The notes below the pieces were generated by a model that saw only the letters and a program-made list of their open reading frames with translations, was not told where the DNA came from and made no database searches. Shown here piece by piece: positions 9,774 to 20,372 of a DNA stretch of 64,000 nucleotides (position 1 is its first letter; each line of letters begins with the position of its first letter). Origin of the DNA: Algibacillus agarilyticus (GTDB lineage Bacteria; Pseudomonadota; Gammaproteobacteria; Enterobacterales; Alteromonadaceae); contig NZ_QMED01000001.1 in NCBI RefSeq assembly GCF_003286125.1, positions 124,001 through 188,000 on the forward strand, given 5' to 3'. The position numbers were made by a program, and so were the translations under genes.

Positions 9774-9796
9774 CACACTGCTATTAAAGCAGTGTG
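9774..9796. terminator. Hairpin between convergent folX and thioesterase genes
   Basis: A 9-bp stem CACACTGCT / AGCAGTGTG around the loop ATTAA. It sits 12 bases beyond the thioesterase stop on the minus strand and after the tandem repeat on the plus strand. Neither side has a real T-tract, so termination efficiency is uncertain. Confidence 0.5.
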
Positions 9797-9808
9797 CTGA
9801 CACCGCAT

Positions 9809-10282
9809 TTAGCGTAATATTTGCATTTCTTCGCCAATTTGCTTACGCATATCCATCAGCTTGATAGCAGATTCATGCTGTCGAATATCTTCTTCGGTCA
9901 CAGGCACCCACTCCGGCACTTTGATTGTTTGACCCGACTCGTCTACCGCAACCATAATAACGATACAATGCGTGGTTAACCGACGATTCAATGATTTAGG
10001 ATCACAAGCATAAACTTCAAGCGCAATATGCATCGAAGAACTCCCCGTATAAATAACTTTAGCCCCAACTTCGACTAAGTTACCAACATGGATAGGCGAA
10101 ACAAAACGAATTCCCCCTGCATAAGCCGTGACACAATAGCGACCACTCCAGCCAGCAGCACAAGCGTAAGCGGCTAAATCGATCCATTTCATCACGGCAC
10201 CACCGTGAACTTTACCACCAAAATTTACATCTTGTGGTTCAGCTAAAAAACGTAAGGTTATTTCGCGTTGACTTTGATCCAT
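9809..10282 (-). CDS. Hotdog-fold acyl-CoA thioesterase (YciA/Acot type)
   Basis: 157 residues with a single hotdog domain. The motif NFGGKVHGGAVMKWIDLAAYACAAGW (seen in part as GGKVHGGAVMKWIDLAA near 21-37) supplies the family's conserved Asp and helix, followed by TAYAGGIRFVSPIHVG. It hydrolyses acyl-CoA thioesters, probably in the cytoplasm; chain length is not readable. RBS GGGGAGAG stands just before the ATG. Single gene. Confidence 0.88.
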   Translation of the reverse strand: MDQSQREITLRFLAEPQDVNFGGKVHGGAVMKWIDLAAYACAAGWSGRYCVTAYAGGIRFVSPIHVGNLVEVGAKVIYTGSSSMHIALEVYACDPKSLNRRLTTHCIVIMVAVDESGQTIKVPEWVPVTEEDIRQHESAIKLMDMRKQIGEEMQILR

Positions 10283-10508
10283 GTTTCTCTCCCCGCATAA
10301 ATCAAATATAAAGAATAACTAGGCGAATAATACATACGCTTAGTTGGATAACTAATATTATCGCATGCTTCTGGAGATTTTTCTTTTGCGCTTTCAATAA
10401 ATTGTCATAATTTTGCAATTAAAAACAAGGCAGGGTTTTAATTTATCAAAGCTAATTAAATAAACGTTGCACACGTTAAAAAAGAATTTAAGCCAAGTTA
10501 ATAATGGG

Positions 10509-12017
10509 TTAGTTTATTTTAAACGTGCCGTCTTTTTTCCAAAATGCTAACGCCGATATTTGCGTTTCCCATTGCTCATTGGCATTCCAAGTAAACTTAC
10601 CTTGGTAGCGTTTATTGAGCATATCAGCAGGGAATTCAGATTTTTCACGGGCAGCGGCATAATAAAAGTTAGTATCTCGACTCACAATGACTTCAGCATG
10701 ACTTAATGATTGGGCTTGTTGTCGCGTTATTTGTTTAACGGTGGGTTCATCAAATCGCGTTGGGTATAAAGACGACACAATCGCTTTTTCAATCATGTTC
10801 GTTTCTTTAGAGAGAAAGTAAATACCAGCTCCTACCGGGAAGCTACCAACCATTTTTAAAAATAAACGCGTGAATTTTTCATGATAAAAACCGCGTTTCA
10901 TGCCATCAAGCATCCAATCATAGGCTTTATATATTGAGTTGTAATCAAAGTCTGCTTTAGTTGATACAATAAATGACGAATAAGTCATGGGTATCCGTAG
11001 CAACTCGTTAAGTTCATTTTTAACGCCTTCACGCATATCAACCATACTTAACATGAAACGTAGCTTTTTGGTTTCAGCTTCAATAAATTCACGACGTTCG
11101 TCACGCGAATCTAATTTTCGGGGCGGTAAGCCAATCCCTAAACGCAAATAATCAACCGATTTTTTGCGCATGATCGCCAGCATAGGCTCACGTTCGTTAG
11201 GGTCTAAATTTCTGAAACGATCACCATCAAAAATAGCTTCAACTTCGGGTGCATAGCTCCCCATAGAATGCACGAGGGCAACTTTAGTTAATGGTTTTAG
11301 AATTTCTTCACGATATTTCATTTTGGCTACCGGATCGAGCTTGTTGACTTCGTCCGACATGTAACAAAGAGATTGCTCTTTAAAAATATCTTCGAGGTTT
11401 TCGCATAAATACGGGTGTTCAAATTGATGATTCCGTCTGGCATCATCAAATAAAGCAACACACAGGGCCGTGATATAAATAGGCTTAAATTTTTCATTAC
11501 GTTTGCACCTAACTCGCTCTTTTGGTAAAGGAGTTGAAAGCGCGATTGTGCCTAAAAACTGGCTGAATATGCGTCGTCCATCTAATAAGTCTAATATTTG
11601 ATCCGATAAACGATCAAGCGACTTAAAACGTTGCAAGCGCTCTTCATTCATTTCTTTAAATAAGCGGGTATAATCAGCTTGAACTTTTTCTTTTAGATCA
11701 TATAAACGCTCTAAATAACGCTTGGCTGATTTCTGGCCCTTTATCTGCGGTAACTTCCCATTTGCTTTTTGATAGTCAGTAATAATCGTAATTTGATTAT
11801 CATACTCACCAATACTTACTTTTAAGTTATTTAATTTTTTATGCTTCTCTTCATATGTTTCAAAAAAAACTTGTGCATCATCTGCTATTTTCACATATTG
11901 AGTTTTAAAATCAGAAATACGTTTTGAAATCGCACTCGCCATAGTCGGGATCGCCGATAAACGATCAGTACGATATTGCGAAAAACGCTTTATTTGGGGT
12001 TTAGTTGAACTAGCCAT
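10509..12017 (-). CDS. Conserved hypothetical protein with possible degenerate HD-GYP-like C-terminus
   Basis: 502 residues from the ATG at 12017 (an in-frame TTG lies just upstream). The first 150 residues are charged and helical, probably coiled coil (EEKHKKLNNL, YLERLYDLKEKVQ). The rest is helical and soluble. The stretch around 360-430, with IYKAYDWMLDGMKRGFYHEKF and then GSFPVGAGIYFLSKE, resembles the last helices and closing strand of HD-GYP phosphodiesterases (YPVGT-like). I cannot find an intact HD dyad or GYP motif, so it would be inactive if related. No membrane segment. Function unknown. Confidence 0.65.
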   Translation of the reverse strand: MASSTKPQIKRFSQYRTDRLSAIPTMASAISKRISDFKTQYVKIADDAQVFFETYEEKHKKLNNLKVSIGEYDNQITIITDYQKANGKLPQIKGQKSAKRYLERLYDLKEKVQADYTRLFKEMNEERLQRFKSLDRLSDQILDLLDGRRIFSQFLGTIALSTPLPKERVRCKRNEKFKPIYITALCVALFDDARRNHQFEHPYLCENLEDIFKEQSLCYMSDEVNKLDPVAKMKYREEILKPLTKVALVHSMGSYAPEVEAIFDGDRFRNLDPNEREPMLAIMRKKSVDYLRLGIGLPPRKLDSRDERREFIEAETKKLRFMLSMVDMREGVKNELNELLRIPMTYSSFIVSTKADFDYNSIYKAYDWMLDGMKRGFYHEKFTRLFLKMVGSFPVGAGIYFLSKETNMIEKAIVSSLYPTRFDEPTVKQITRQQAQSLSHAEVIVSRDTNFYYAAAREKSEFPADMLNKRYQGKFTWNANEQWETQISALAFWKKDGTFKIN

Positions 12018-12237
12018 CAATAATTAACAACAACTCACAAAGTAAATAAAAAATATTTAGGCCGCTTTACAGCAAATAAATAACCATTTTAGCCATAGTG
12101 CAACAGAAAACATGGCCTTCGAACGAATAACACAGGTAGATTTATCATTTTAAACAAAACCGTAACATAAAGCAGCTTTCTATTGCATATTTATGTTAAT
12201 TACATCAAAAGATATAAATAAATCACAAACCTTACTT

Positions 12238-13233
12238 TTAAAGTATATTGGTTAAAGCAATTCCTATACCAAGCCTTTGATGTTTATGGTTATAGTCAAT
12301 TAAGCTTTCACCATATCCAGCAAAATACTGCGCATAGCCTCTAATTTTGCCCCACAAAGGAAAAGTAAAACCCAGTTCGACGCCGCCATTATTTGAAGTG
12401 AAATTATATCGAGTCATTAAATTGACTTCATAACGATCCCACTTATGGGCCATCAACACTTCAAAATGCCCCATATATTTCTGTATATCAGGGTTATCAT
12501 CGCCTTTGTCATCCAGTGGATCTGCTTTTTTGTTTTCAGGAATACGGATCCAAGGTACAAATGCAAACGCAAAATTTTGCTTCTCTACCAGAAAGCCGGC
12601 ATAAACCCGATTCCAACTGCGTGATAAAATTTGTGTACGGCCATTTGACTGATGTTCAATACCTATAATTGCCCCTGTACTCACAGACAAAGGTCGCCAA
12701 TTGATAGGCGTTATGTAAAACAATTCAGGACGATAATTTGTTTCTCGGAAAGGTTTAGATATGTTATTGGAATAAACTTGCCACCACGAGGCTAACGTAA
12801 AGCCAAAATACAAGCCATCACCTTTGCTAAAAATAGGATCTTCATTAAAAGGTACTTTCAAGCTCATTTGAAATTTTGATTCTGACTTTTCTAAATTATC
12901 CGCATAATTATTCAAATCCTGATATGCGTCAGTATTTATAGAATCGGTATAGGTGAAGGGTAAAATATAATTCATGCGATGTGGGGTTATCACATACGGG
13001 TTAAACGCTGAATTTCGTTCTTTATCAAAACGACGTGATAACGCGCCGGGTTGATTGGCTTCTTGCGTCACTAAATGTTTACAGCGCTCTTTAAGTTTAG
13101 CAATCATCGCATCATTAGCTAATTGAACGAGGTGTGTTTCAATACAATCAAGATAATCCGTTTCTTTTGCTTGCAGTGGTAGGTTCAGTATTAATAACAA
13201 GCCATATACTGTAGCGCTTACTTTTTTCATCAT
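12238..13233 (-). CDS. pldA: Outer-membrane phospholipase A
   Basis: 331 residues with a signal peptide (VYGLLLILNLPLQA) and a beta-barrel from about residue 75. The active-site stretch IEHQSNGRTQILSRSWNRVY near 190-210 holds the His and Ser of the PldA catalytic triad (H-x-S-N-G), and the last residue group ends in a short aromatic-poor strand. PldA removes acyl chains from phospholipids that reach the outer leaflet. Ordinary length for the family apart from a longer N-terminal region. Monocistronic, with a MITE-like element upstream. Confidence 0.92.
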   Translation of the reverse strand: MMKKVSATVYGLLLILNLPLQAKETDYLDCIETHLVQLANDAMIAKLKERCKHLVTQEANQPGALSRRFDKERNSAFNPYVITPHRMNYILPFTYTDSINTDAYQDLNNYADNLEKSESKFQMSLKVPFNEDPIFSKGDGLYFGFTLASWWQVYSNNISKPFRETNYRPELFYITPINWRPLSVSTGAIIGIEHQSNGRTQILSRSWNRVYAGFLVEKQNFAFAFVPWIRIPENKKADPLDDKGDDNPDIQKYMGHFEVLMAHKWDRYEVNLMTRYNFTSNNGGVELGFTFPLWGKIRGYAQYFAGYGESLIDYNHKHQRLGIGIALTNIL

Positions 13234-13259
13234 TAACCTTATTTAACAAAGGGCAAAAT

Positions 13260-13459
13260 AATACCAATTCATATTAATAAGAGATCTCTCAGAATGCATC
13301 CAGCGGTTTTTGAACAAGGCGTCGGTGTGCAGGAATGGTTGTTCCCTTTCAAATACCGATAACGCAGGTCAAAAGCCGCAGGGGTATTCCTTTCAGACGC
13401 CTTGATCAAGCGCATTTAAACGCTCGCTGAGTAGGCACTTATTATTACGGATTGGTATT
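13260..13459. mobile_element. MITE-like element, copy 1 (200 bp)
   Basis: Bounded by inverted ends AATACCAATTC and GGATTGGTATT. Its reverse complement matches the element at 42834-43099 along nearly its whole length with scattered substitutions, except for about 67 bases present only in the other copy. No coding capacity. It lies between pldA and the tRNA genes, leaving about 100 bp on the tRNA side. Small size, terminal inverted repeats and a second copy fit a non-autonomous transposon. The matching transposase is not in the window. Confidence 0.85.
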
Positions 13460-13564
13460 TACCTGATGCAACTTTAACTGATTTAATTATCAAGCTAAAC
13501 AGGTGATAATGACAAATAGATGATAGGTTTAATTTTGACTAGGATTTCATAAGTAGGTAAAGAT

Positions 13565-13640
<76 letters not shown>

Positions 13641-13681
13641 ACGGTAGAAATGTCTTTCTTGTATTTATCAATTATGATAAA

Positions 13682-13768
13682 TGGTGCCCGGGGCCGGACT
13701 TGAACCGGCACGTCCTTACGAACGAGGGATTTTAAATCCCTTGTGTCTACCAATTCCACCACCCGGGC
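13682..13768 (-). tRNA. tRNA-Leu (UAA)
   Basis: 87-base class II tRNA on the minus strand: acceptor GCCCGGG/CCCGGGC, anticodon loop TTTAAAA giving UAA, a long variable arm (CGTTCGTAAGGACG), T-loop GTTCAAGTC and an encoded CCA at 13682-13684. It precedes tRNA-Gly by 41 bases, so both are probably cut from one transcript. Confidence 0.97.
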
Positions 13769-14167
13769 GTTTGGGTGCTCTATTGCAAGAGTCTGTGGAC
13801 TATACAATTTAACGTTGCGTTTGCTACTGCGTTGTTCTCTTGTATGGCGCGGCATTTTACGGATTTAGAGAAAGTTGTAAAGCCTTTTTTTAAAGTTTTT
13901 TTACATTTTTTGTTAACCGAACACTTAATAATCAAAAAAGCCATTTTTTGTTTATTTATTCAGCAATAACAATGATTTAATCCCTTCATATTAATATTAA
14001 CCATACTCTCTACATTAAACTAAAATCACGTTACCAACATTCAAATCACTATTCTTCTAAATATTTTTGATTTGTAATCACTAATCAGTGCTCCCCAGTT
14101 AACACAAAATAATAACTACAGTTGCTCTCTCCTTTTTACCGTCATTATTTTTCTAGCATATAAAATA
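13769..14167. other. Intergenic region upstream of the tRNA pair
   Basis: About 400 bp between the tRNA operon and the nqr terminator, very AT-rich on the right. It must hold the tRNA promoter; TATAGT read leftward at about 13792-13797 is a possible -10, with no clear -35. No believable coding region on either strand. Confidence 0.4.
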
Positions 14168-14205
14168 AAAAAGGCCTTCATTTAATTGAAGGCCTTTAAA
14201 ATTTT
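14168..14205 (-). terminator. Rho-independent terminator of the nqr operon
   Basis: Stem AAAGGCCTTCA / TGAAGGCCTTT with the loop TTTAAT, followed on the minus strand by TTTTTTATTTT. It stands 23 bases beyond the nqrF stop, so transcription ends right after nqrF. Confidence 0.93.
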
Positions 14206-14227
14206 CTATGTTGAAATACGTTACTGA

Positions 14228-15451
14228 TTAACCACCAAAGTCATCAAGTAAGATATTATCATCTTCAACACCTAAGTCTTTCAGCATGCCGATAACAGCG
14301 GCATTCATCATAGGTGGACCACACATGTAGAACTCACAATCTTCTGGTGCATCATGGTCACGTAAATAATTTTCATATAATACGTTATGAATGAAACCAG
14401 TATAACCTTCCCAGTTATCTTCAGGTTGTGGATCCGATAATGCAACATGCCAAGTGAAGTTTTCGTTTTCAGCGGCTAAACCGTTAAAGTCATCTTCGTA
14501 GAACATTTCACGTGATGAACGAGCACCATACCAGAAAGTAATTTTACGCTTAGAATTAAGACGCTTAAGTTGGTCAAAGATATGTGAACGCATTGGCGCC
14601 ATACCAGCACCCCCACCAACAAATACCATTTCGGCATCAGTGTCTTTAGCAAAAAACTCACCAAATGGCCCTGAAATAGTAACCTTATCACCTTCTGTTA
14701 AACCCCAAATGAATGAAGACATTTTACCACAAGGTAAAGTCAGGTTATTAGGCGGCGGCGTAGCAATACGCACGTTAAGCATAATAATCCCTTCTTCTTC
14801 TGGGTAATTAGCCATTGAATAAGCACGTAATGTAGGCTCATCAACTTTTGATTCTAACTTGAAGAAACCAAAACGCTCCCAATCACCACGATATTCATCA
14901 GGGATTTGGAAATCAGCATATTTAACATGATGCGCTGGCGCTTCAATTTGAATGTAACCACCCGCACGGAAAGGGACTGACTGACCATTAGGGATCTGAA
15001 GTTTAAGTTCTTTAATGAAAGTTGCTTTATTATCATTAGAGATAACTGAACATTCCCACTGTTGAACACCAAAAATTTCATCTTCTAATTCAATGTCTAA
15101 GTCTTGTTTAACACTAACTTGACATGATAAACGACAGCCTTCTTTCGCTTCACGTTTAGTTATATGGCCTTCTTCAGTTGGTAATATATCACCACCACCT
15201 GAATGAACGTGCACACGACACTGACCACATGTTCCACCGCCACCACAGGCAGATGGTATAAAAATACCTTTGTCAGCTAAAACACCCAATAATTTACCAC
15301 CGGCTGCTGCTGTCACTGATTTTTCTGGATCGCCGTTTATCGTAATAGTTACATCACCAGATGAAACCAACTTTGATTTAGCAAAAATAATTACTAAAAC
15401 TAAAGCTAGCACTATCGCGGTAAACATCGATACGCCGAGAATGATTTCCAT
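14228..15451 (-). CDS. nqrF: Na+-translocating NADH:quinone reductase subunit F
   Basis: 407 residues, NADH-oxidising subunit that passes electrons from FAD to a 2Fe-2S centre. An N-terminal TM helix ([22 protein letters not shown]) is followed by a ferredoxin domain with [10 protein letters not shown] and the later CRLSC, then an FAD domain (RAYSMANYP) and an NAD domain ([12 protein letters not shown]) ending in CGPPMM and DDFGG. I choose the ATG at 15451, preceded by AAAGGA, over the ATG at 15475. Last gene of the operon; apbE and nqrM, often next, are absent. Confidence 0.97.
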   Translation of the reverse strand: MEIILGVSMFTAIVLALVLVIIFAKSKLVSSGDVTITINGDPEKSVTAAAGGKLLGVLADKGIFIPSACGGGGTCGQCRVHVHSGGGDILPTEEGHITKREAKEGCRLSCQVSVKQDLDIELEDEIFGVQQWECSVISNDNKATFIKELKLQIPNGQSVPFRAGGYIQIEAPAHHVKYADFQIPDEYRGDWERFGFFKLESKVDEPTLRAYSMANYPEEEGIIMLNVRIATPPPNNLTLPCGKMSSFIWGLTEGDKVTISGPFGEFFAKDTDAEMVFVGGGAGMAPMRSHIFDQLKRLNSKRKITFWYGARSSREMFYEDDFNGLAAENENFTWHVALSDPQPEDNWEGYTGFIHNVLYENYLRDHDAPEDCEFYMCGPPMMNAAVIGMLKDLGVEDDNILLDDFGG

Positions 15452-15514
15452 CGACTTTTCCTTTAATTTTATCAAAAGGCTCTCGTATCATTAATACGAA
15501 AGCCGACATTAACC

Positions 15515-16138
15515 TTACAGGGAAATACCACCGAAAGACAAAAAGCCAAAAGCCATAAGTCCTGCAGTAATGAATGTAATACCCAAACCTTTTAAGCCTG
15601 CTGGTACGTCAGAATATTTCATTTTCTCACGTAAACCTGCCATTAATACAATAGCAAGCATCCAACCAACACCACTTCCTACACCATAAACAACACTTTC
15701 ACCTAAGGTGTAGTTACGCGCTACCATGAATGATACGCCACCGAATATTGCACAGTTAACCGTAATCAAAGGTAGAAAAATACCTAATGCGTTGTATAAA
15801 GGCGGAAAGTACTTATCTAACACCATTTCAAGAATCTGAACTAATGCCGCGATAACACCAATAAAGGTAATAAATGATAAAAAGCTTAAATCAATTGATT
15901 CAGCCGGATCAGTAACGCCTAATAAACCATCTAATGCGCCTGGTGCTAGAATGCCTTGATATATAACTTGGTTAGCCGGTACAGCGATACCGAGTACCAC
16001 AACAACAGCAACACCTAAGCCAATAGCCGTACTAATTTTTTTAGATACCGCTAAAAATGTACACATCCCTAAGAAGAAGCTTAGCGCCATATTCTCAATA
16101 AATATGGTTTTAACAAATAAACTTAAATAATGTTCCAT
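15515..16138 (-). CDS. nqrE: Na+-translocating NADH:quinone reductase subunit E
   Basis: 207-residue integral membrane protein with six TM helices, homologous to NqrD and RnfA. With NqrD it forms the inverted-topology pair that holds an intramembrane Fe-S centre by Cys residues in the half-helices (GMCTFLA near 25 and VNCAIFGG near 116 supply one Cys each). Starts 5 bases after nqrD and ends 63 bases before nqrF. Confidence 0.97.
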   Translation of the reverse strand: MEHYLSLFVKTIFIENMALSFFLGMCTFLAVSKKISTAIGLGVAVVVVLGIAVPANQVIYQGILAPGALDGLLGVTDPAESIDLSFLSFITFIGVIAALVQILEMVLDKYFPPLYNALGIFLPLITVNCAIFGGVSFMVARNYTLGESVVYGVGSGVGWMLAIVLMAGLREKMKYSDVPAGLKGLGITFITAGLMAFGFLSFGGISL

Positions 16139-16143
16139 TTGAA

Positions 16144-16767
16144 TTAATCCTTCTCTACTTGTTCAGGTTTCTTTTGACGAATAGCCCAAATCAATAAACC
16201 AATAATGAAGAAAGAACTAAAAGGTAAAACCAATAAGCCATTCGCTTGATACCAACCGTCGTTTTGAACTAATGGTAAAATCTCAATACCAAATAAAGTA
16301 CCAAAACCAAATAATTCACGGACAGTCGCAACCACTAATAAAATGAAACCGTAGCCTAAACCATTACCAATACCATCCATAAAGCTAAGCATTGGGGTTT
16401 CTTTCATCGCAAATGCTTCAGCACGCCCCATAACAATACAGTTGGTAATAATCAAACCAATATATACCGATAACTCTTTCGATAATTGATAAGAAAAAGC
16501 TTTTAACACTTGGTCAACCACGATAACTAATGATGCGATAATTGCCATTTGCACAATAATTCGCACACTAGATGGTATGTGGTTACGAATAATAGAGATA
16601 AATAAGCTTGAAAATGCAGTTACAACAACAACGGCTATTGTCATTACTGCTGCATTTACCATTGAACTTGTAACCGCTAATGCAGAACAAACACCCAGTA
16701 TTTGTAATGCGATAGGGTTATTATCAAGTATTGGACTCGTAAGAACTTTTTTTGCATCTGCAGACAT
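16144..16767 (-). CDS. nqrD: Na+-translocating NADH:quinone reductase subunit D
   Basis: 207-residue polytopic membrane subunit. [12 protein letters not shown] near 24 and [17 protein letters not shown] near 108 carry the Cys ligands shared with NqrE for the intramembrane iron centre. Start overlaps the nqrC stop by one base. Confidence 0.97.
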   Translation of the reverse strand: MSADAKKVLTSPILDNNPIALQILGVCSALAVTSSMVNAAVMTIAVVVVTAFSSLFISIIRNHIPSSVRIIVQMAIIASLVIVVDQVLKAFSYQLSKELSVYIGLIITNCIVMGRAEAFAMKETPMLSFMDGIGNGLGYGFILLVVATVRELFGFGTLFGIEILPLVQNDGWYQANGLLVLPFSSFFIIGLLIWAIRQKKPEQVEKD

Positions 16768-17537
16768 TAGTTCAATCCTCCATTACGGAATTTAGTAATG
16801 AATGGGCCATAGCCTTCATTACCTAACCAAAAATGTAGTGTGCGCTCAACGCCATTACTTGTTAACGTTGCACCAGATAGAGCATCAACACCATGCTCGT
16901 CACCTTTTTTAGCGCCACCTTTAACAATGCGAATTGCCACTTCATTTTGCTCATTAAACATTTTTTTACCATCCCACAACGCTTTCCATTTAGGATTTTG
17001 TACTTCAGCACCTAAACCTGGCGTTTCTTTGTGATCAGAATAAATAACACTTTTAACGGTATTTAAATCAGTTTCTAAACCGATGAAGCCGTACATTAAA
17101 TCCCATAAGCCACTACCAACGATCGGCAATACTACGGTATCAACTTGGCCTGCATCATTTTTAACTAAATATATAACCGCAGTATCAGAACGTCGGTTAA
17201 TACCGGCAATATCGTTTTCAGGTTTGCTGCTTTTTTCTGCATCACGTGCATTAGCACGTTCATCAAACATATCAACATCACCAGGTACGACGTTACCGCT
17301 ATCCAGTTCAATAATTTTTGCTGATACATACTTAGCATATGTTCCAACAATATCTTTGCCAGCTTTATCTAATAAACCAGCAGCTTCTAATATTTTAGTT
17401 TGCTTATCTAACAATTTGTTAGCGGTTTGCATCTCTTTAAGGCCAACAGCAGAGGTTGAAACTAAAGCAGCACAAACTAAACAAACAGCTAAAACGAATA
17501 AAATCGTTTTGCTAAATGATTCTTTATTGCTAGACAT
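16767..17537 (-). CDS. nqrC: Na+-translocating NADH:quinone reductase subunit C
   Basis: 256 residues: one N-terminal TM helix ([21 protein letters not shown]) and a periplasmic FMN domain. [13 protein letters not shown] near 219-231 is the flavinylation motif; FMN is bound through a phosphoester to its Thr by ApbE. Overlaps the end of nqrB by 8 bases. The enzyme that attaches the flavin is not encoded next to the operon here. Confidence 0.97.
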   Translation of the reverse strand: MSSNKESFSKTILFVLAVCLVCAALVSTSAVGLKEMQTANKLLDKQTKILEAAGLLDKAGKDIVGTYAKYVSAKIIELDSGNVVPGDVDMFDERANARDAEKSSKPENDIAGINRRSDTAVIYLVKNDAGQVDTVVLPIVGSGLWDLMYGFIGLETDLNTVKSVIYSDHKETPGLGAEVQNPKWKALWDGKKMFNEQNEVAIRIVKGGAKKGDEHGVDALSGATLTSNGVERTLHFWLGNEGYGPFITKFRNGGLN

Positions 17538-18732
17538 GGCGAGCTAATCTCCGTTTTACATTTGCTTGAGCAACGAAATAATCAAACAATGGCGCAAACA
17601 AGTTAGCAAATAAAATTGCCAACATCATACCTTCTGGGAATGCAGGGTTAACAACACGCACCAGTACAACCATTACACCGATTAAGGCACCAAATGCATA
17701 TTTACCTTGGTTCGTAAATGACGCTGATACCGGATCAGTTGCCATAAACATCATACCGAAAGCAAAACCACCAACAACAAAATGCCAATACCAAGTCATC
17801 GCAAACATGTGATTAGTATCACTACCGATTGCATTAAATAAACTTGCCGTCGCAACCATACCAAGGAACACACCTAATACGATCCGCCAAGAAGCAATAC
17901 CTTTATAAAGGATATACGCACCACCGAGTAACACGGCAACAGTAGACACTTCACCAACAGAACCAGGAATAAAACCTAAGAAGGCATCCCACCAAGCAGC
18001 ATTAAGTGTGTAATCAACTAAACCGCTGTTAGCTGCGCTTAATAAAGTTGCACCAGAGAAACCATCAACGGCCACCCAAACAGCATCACCTGAAATTTCA
18101 GCTGGGTATGCAAAGAATAAAAATGCACGACCGGCTAAAGCAGGGTTTAAAAAGTTCTTACCCGTGCCACCAAATACTTCTTTAGCAATAACCACACCAA
18201 AAGTAATACCTAAAGCAACCTGCCATAACGGGATGGTAGCCGGTAAAACCAATGCAAAAAGAATAGATGTTACGAAGAAACCTTCGTTAACTTCATGTTT
18301 GCGCACGGCGGCAAATAAAACTTCCCAGAAACCACCTACGATAAAGGTCGTTGCATATATAGGAAGAAAGAAGCAGCCGCCATAGAACATCAATTCAAAC
18401 CAAGCTGAACTGACCGTTAATTCACCACCTAAAGCAGCAAATATAGCGGTTTGCCAAGAATCTGGGATTGCATAACCAGCAATCAAAGCATCTTGCGCTT
18501 GTAAGCCAACGTTGTACATACCAAAAAACATGGCAGGAAAAACAGCTAACCAAACGGTGATCATAATACGTTTTAAGTCAATACTATCACGTACATGGGT
18601 TTTACCTTTAGTTACATAACCCGGTGTAAATAAACCGGTAGCGACTGCTTCATATAAAGCAAACCACTTTTCATATTTACCGCCTTTTTCAAAATGCGGT
18701 TCTATGTCTTCAATAAACTTTTTAACGCTCAT
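17530..18732 (-). CDS. nqrB: Na+-translocating NADH:quinone reductase subunit B
   Basis: 400-residue membrane subunit with about ten TM helices that carries the sodium path, riboflavin and a covalent FMN. The flavinylation motif is [13 protein letters not shown] near 221-233. The N-terminus ([19 protein letters not shown]) is typical. RBS GGAAGG before the ATG. It follows nqrA by two bases. Confidence 0.97.
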   Translation of the reverse strand: MSVKKFIEDIEPHFEKGGKYEKWFALYEAVATGLFTPGYVTKGKTHVRDSIDLKRIMITVWLAVFPAMFFGMYNVGLQAQDALIAGYAIPDSWQTAIFAALGGELTVSSAWFELMFYGGCFFLPIYATTFIVGGFWEVLFAAVRKHEVNEGFFVTSILFALVLPATIPLWQVALGITFGVVIAKEVFGGTGKNFLNPALAGRAFLFFAYPAEISGDAVWVAVDGFSGATLLSAANSGLVDYTLNAAWWDAFLGFIPGSVGEVSTVAVLLGGAYILYKGIASWRIVLGVFLGMVATASLFNAIGSDTNHMFAMTWYWHFVVGGFAFGMMFMATDPVSASFTNQGKYAFGALIGVMVVLVRVVNPAFPEGMMLAILFANLFAPLFDYFVAQANVKRRLARHV

Positions 18733-18734
18733 GT

Positions 18735-20072
18735 CTAACCTTCCTTCTCAATTGTCGTTAGGCAATCACGCAATATGACTCCGTAGTCTGTTTTACCAGG
18801 ACAAACGAAAGTACATAAAGCTAAATCTTCTTCATCTAGCTCCAATGCGCCCAATTGTTGAGCCCCATCAGTATCACCCGCACATAAATCACGTAATAAT
18901 AAAGTAGGAAGGATGTCTAAAGGCATGACTCGCTCATAGTTGCCAATTGGCACCATCGCACGATCACTACCATTAGTTGTAGTGGTCATGTTGAATAGTT
19001 TACTTGGGAAAAGATGAGACATATAAGCACGTGTAACCGAGAACATATTAGGTCCAGGATACATATAACCAATGAATTCTTTTTCGCGACCTTCAAGTAA
19101 AGCAGATACTTGAGTATGGAAACGACCAAGATAAGCATGCACACCCACGGCTTTAGAACCCGCTAAAACAGAACCAGAAATAAGACGCACTTCACCTTCG
19201 TTGGTTTCGTTTGCCATTAATTCTTCTAGGTTTGCACCTAATAATGTTTTAACTAATCGAGGCTTAGCAGCAACAGGGCCACCCAGCGCAACAACACGTT
19301 CTGAATTTAATTCACCGGTTGTAAAGAGCTGACCTAGCGCAATCACATCTTGATAGCCAATATGCCATACTGATTTATTTGCACTAACCGCATCTAAATT
19401 GTGAATATGCGTACCCACTAAGCCTGCTGGGTGTTTACCCGCAAATTCCTGGCTTTCAACACCAGAAACAGAAGGGACATTACTGCCGCCGGCTTTACAT
19501 AAGAATACTTTGCCATCAGTTAACTGAGTTAATAGCGTTAAACCATTAATAAAGTCTTCTGATTTTTCAGCGATCACAACTTCTGGATTAGCAGCTAAAG
19601 GGTTTGTATCAATAGCCGTAACAAAAATTGAATGCGCAGTAGCATCTAATGCTGGGGTTTTACTAAATGGACGTGTACGCAAAGCCGTCCACAAACCCGA
19701 TTGAACCATGGTTTCTTGAACTTTTTCACGACCTAAGCTGCTTAATGCACCCGAGTCATATTTAGTGAAGGATTCTTGCTCATCCCCTTTGAGAGTAATA
19801 ACTACAGATTGTAATACGCGTTTTGCACCGCGATTAATCTCTGTAATTTCACCAGCTGCCGGTGCTGTAAATACAACACCTAAATTCTTTTTATCTTCAA
19901 AAAGAACTTGCCCTTTTTTAACGTTATCGCCAACGCGAACACGCATAGTAGGGCGCATGCCAATGTACTCTTCACCAAGGACAGCAATCTTTGTAACGGT
20001 ATTACCGCTAGATATTGCTTGTTCAGGTGCTCCTGAGATAGGAACATCCAAGCCTTTCTTGATAGTTATCAT
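18735..20072 (-). CDS. nqrA: Na+-translocating NADH:quinone reductase subunit A
   Basis: 445-residue peripheral cytoplasmic subunit, first gene of nqrABCDEF. N-terminal [15 protein letters not shown], a barrel-sandwich segment ([16 protein letters not shown]) and the C-terminal [10 protein letters not shown] are family hallmarks. The complex oxidises NADH, reduces ubiquinone and exports Na+, which fits a marine organism. The promoter must lie in the 300 bp up to fabV. Confidence 0.97.
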   Translation of the reverse strand: MITIKKGLDVPISGAPEQAISSGNTVTKIAVLGEEYIGMRPTMRVRVGDNVKKGQVLFEDKKNLGVVFTAPAAGEITEINRGAKRVLQSVVITLKGDEQESFTKYDSGALSSLGREKVQETMVQSGLWTALRTRPFSKTPALDATAHSIFVTAIDTNPLAANPEVVIAEKSEDFINGLTLLTQLTDGKVFLCKAGGSNVPSVSGVESQEFAGKHPAGLVGTHIHNLDAVSANKSVWHIGYQDVIALGQLFTTGELNSERVVALGGPVAAKPRLVKTLLGANLEELMANETNEGEVRLISGSVLAGSKAVGVHAYLGRFHTQVSALLEGREKEFIGYMYPGPNMFSVTRAYMSHLFPSKLFNMTTTTNGSDRAMVPIGNYERVMPLDILPTLLLRDLCAGDTDGAQQLGALELDEEDLALCTFVCPGKTDYGVILRDCLTTIEKEG

Positions 20073-20330
20073 AGGTTTGCACTTAATGTTTTAATGTTAA
20101 AAACTAGAAATAGGAATTTTTTTGTCATGTGTGCTCGCATATTATTTTTATTCGACGGCAAGCTTTTACACTTAAATATGTATATATGTGCTTAATAACC
20201 GGTAGATTTTAGCACGTATTGATTTTTTTTCGCTACGAAAAATACGTAACTTATAATTTTTTTGCAGTAAAATGGTGTTTTTTTATGCACAAAAATAATG
20301 CACAAAGGAAAATACAGCTATTTAAGAATA
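20073..20330. other. Upstream region of nqrA
   Basis: About 260 AT-rich bases between nqrA and the fabV terminator. It must contain the nqr promoter on the minus strand. I see no clear operator, riboswitch or open frame. Confidence 0.4.
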
Positions 20331-20358
20331 ACAAGCCTGCATGACAGGCTTGTTATTT
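20331..20358 (-). terminator. Terminator of fabV
   Basis: Stem ATAACAAGCCTG / CAGGCTTGTTAT around CATGA, 15 bases after the fabV stop. The strand continues with a short T-rich run (TCTTAAAT), so it is a strong hairpin with a weak U-tract. Confidence 0.75.
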
Positions 20359-20372
20359 AAACACAAAATTGC

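Noticed and set aside
13260-13459. Riboswitch or sRNA near the tRNAs
   Set aside because: The near-identical inverted copy at 42834-43099 in a different context points to a mobile element.
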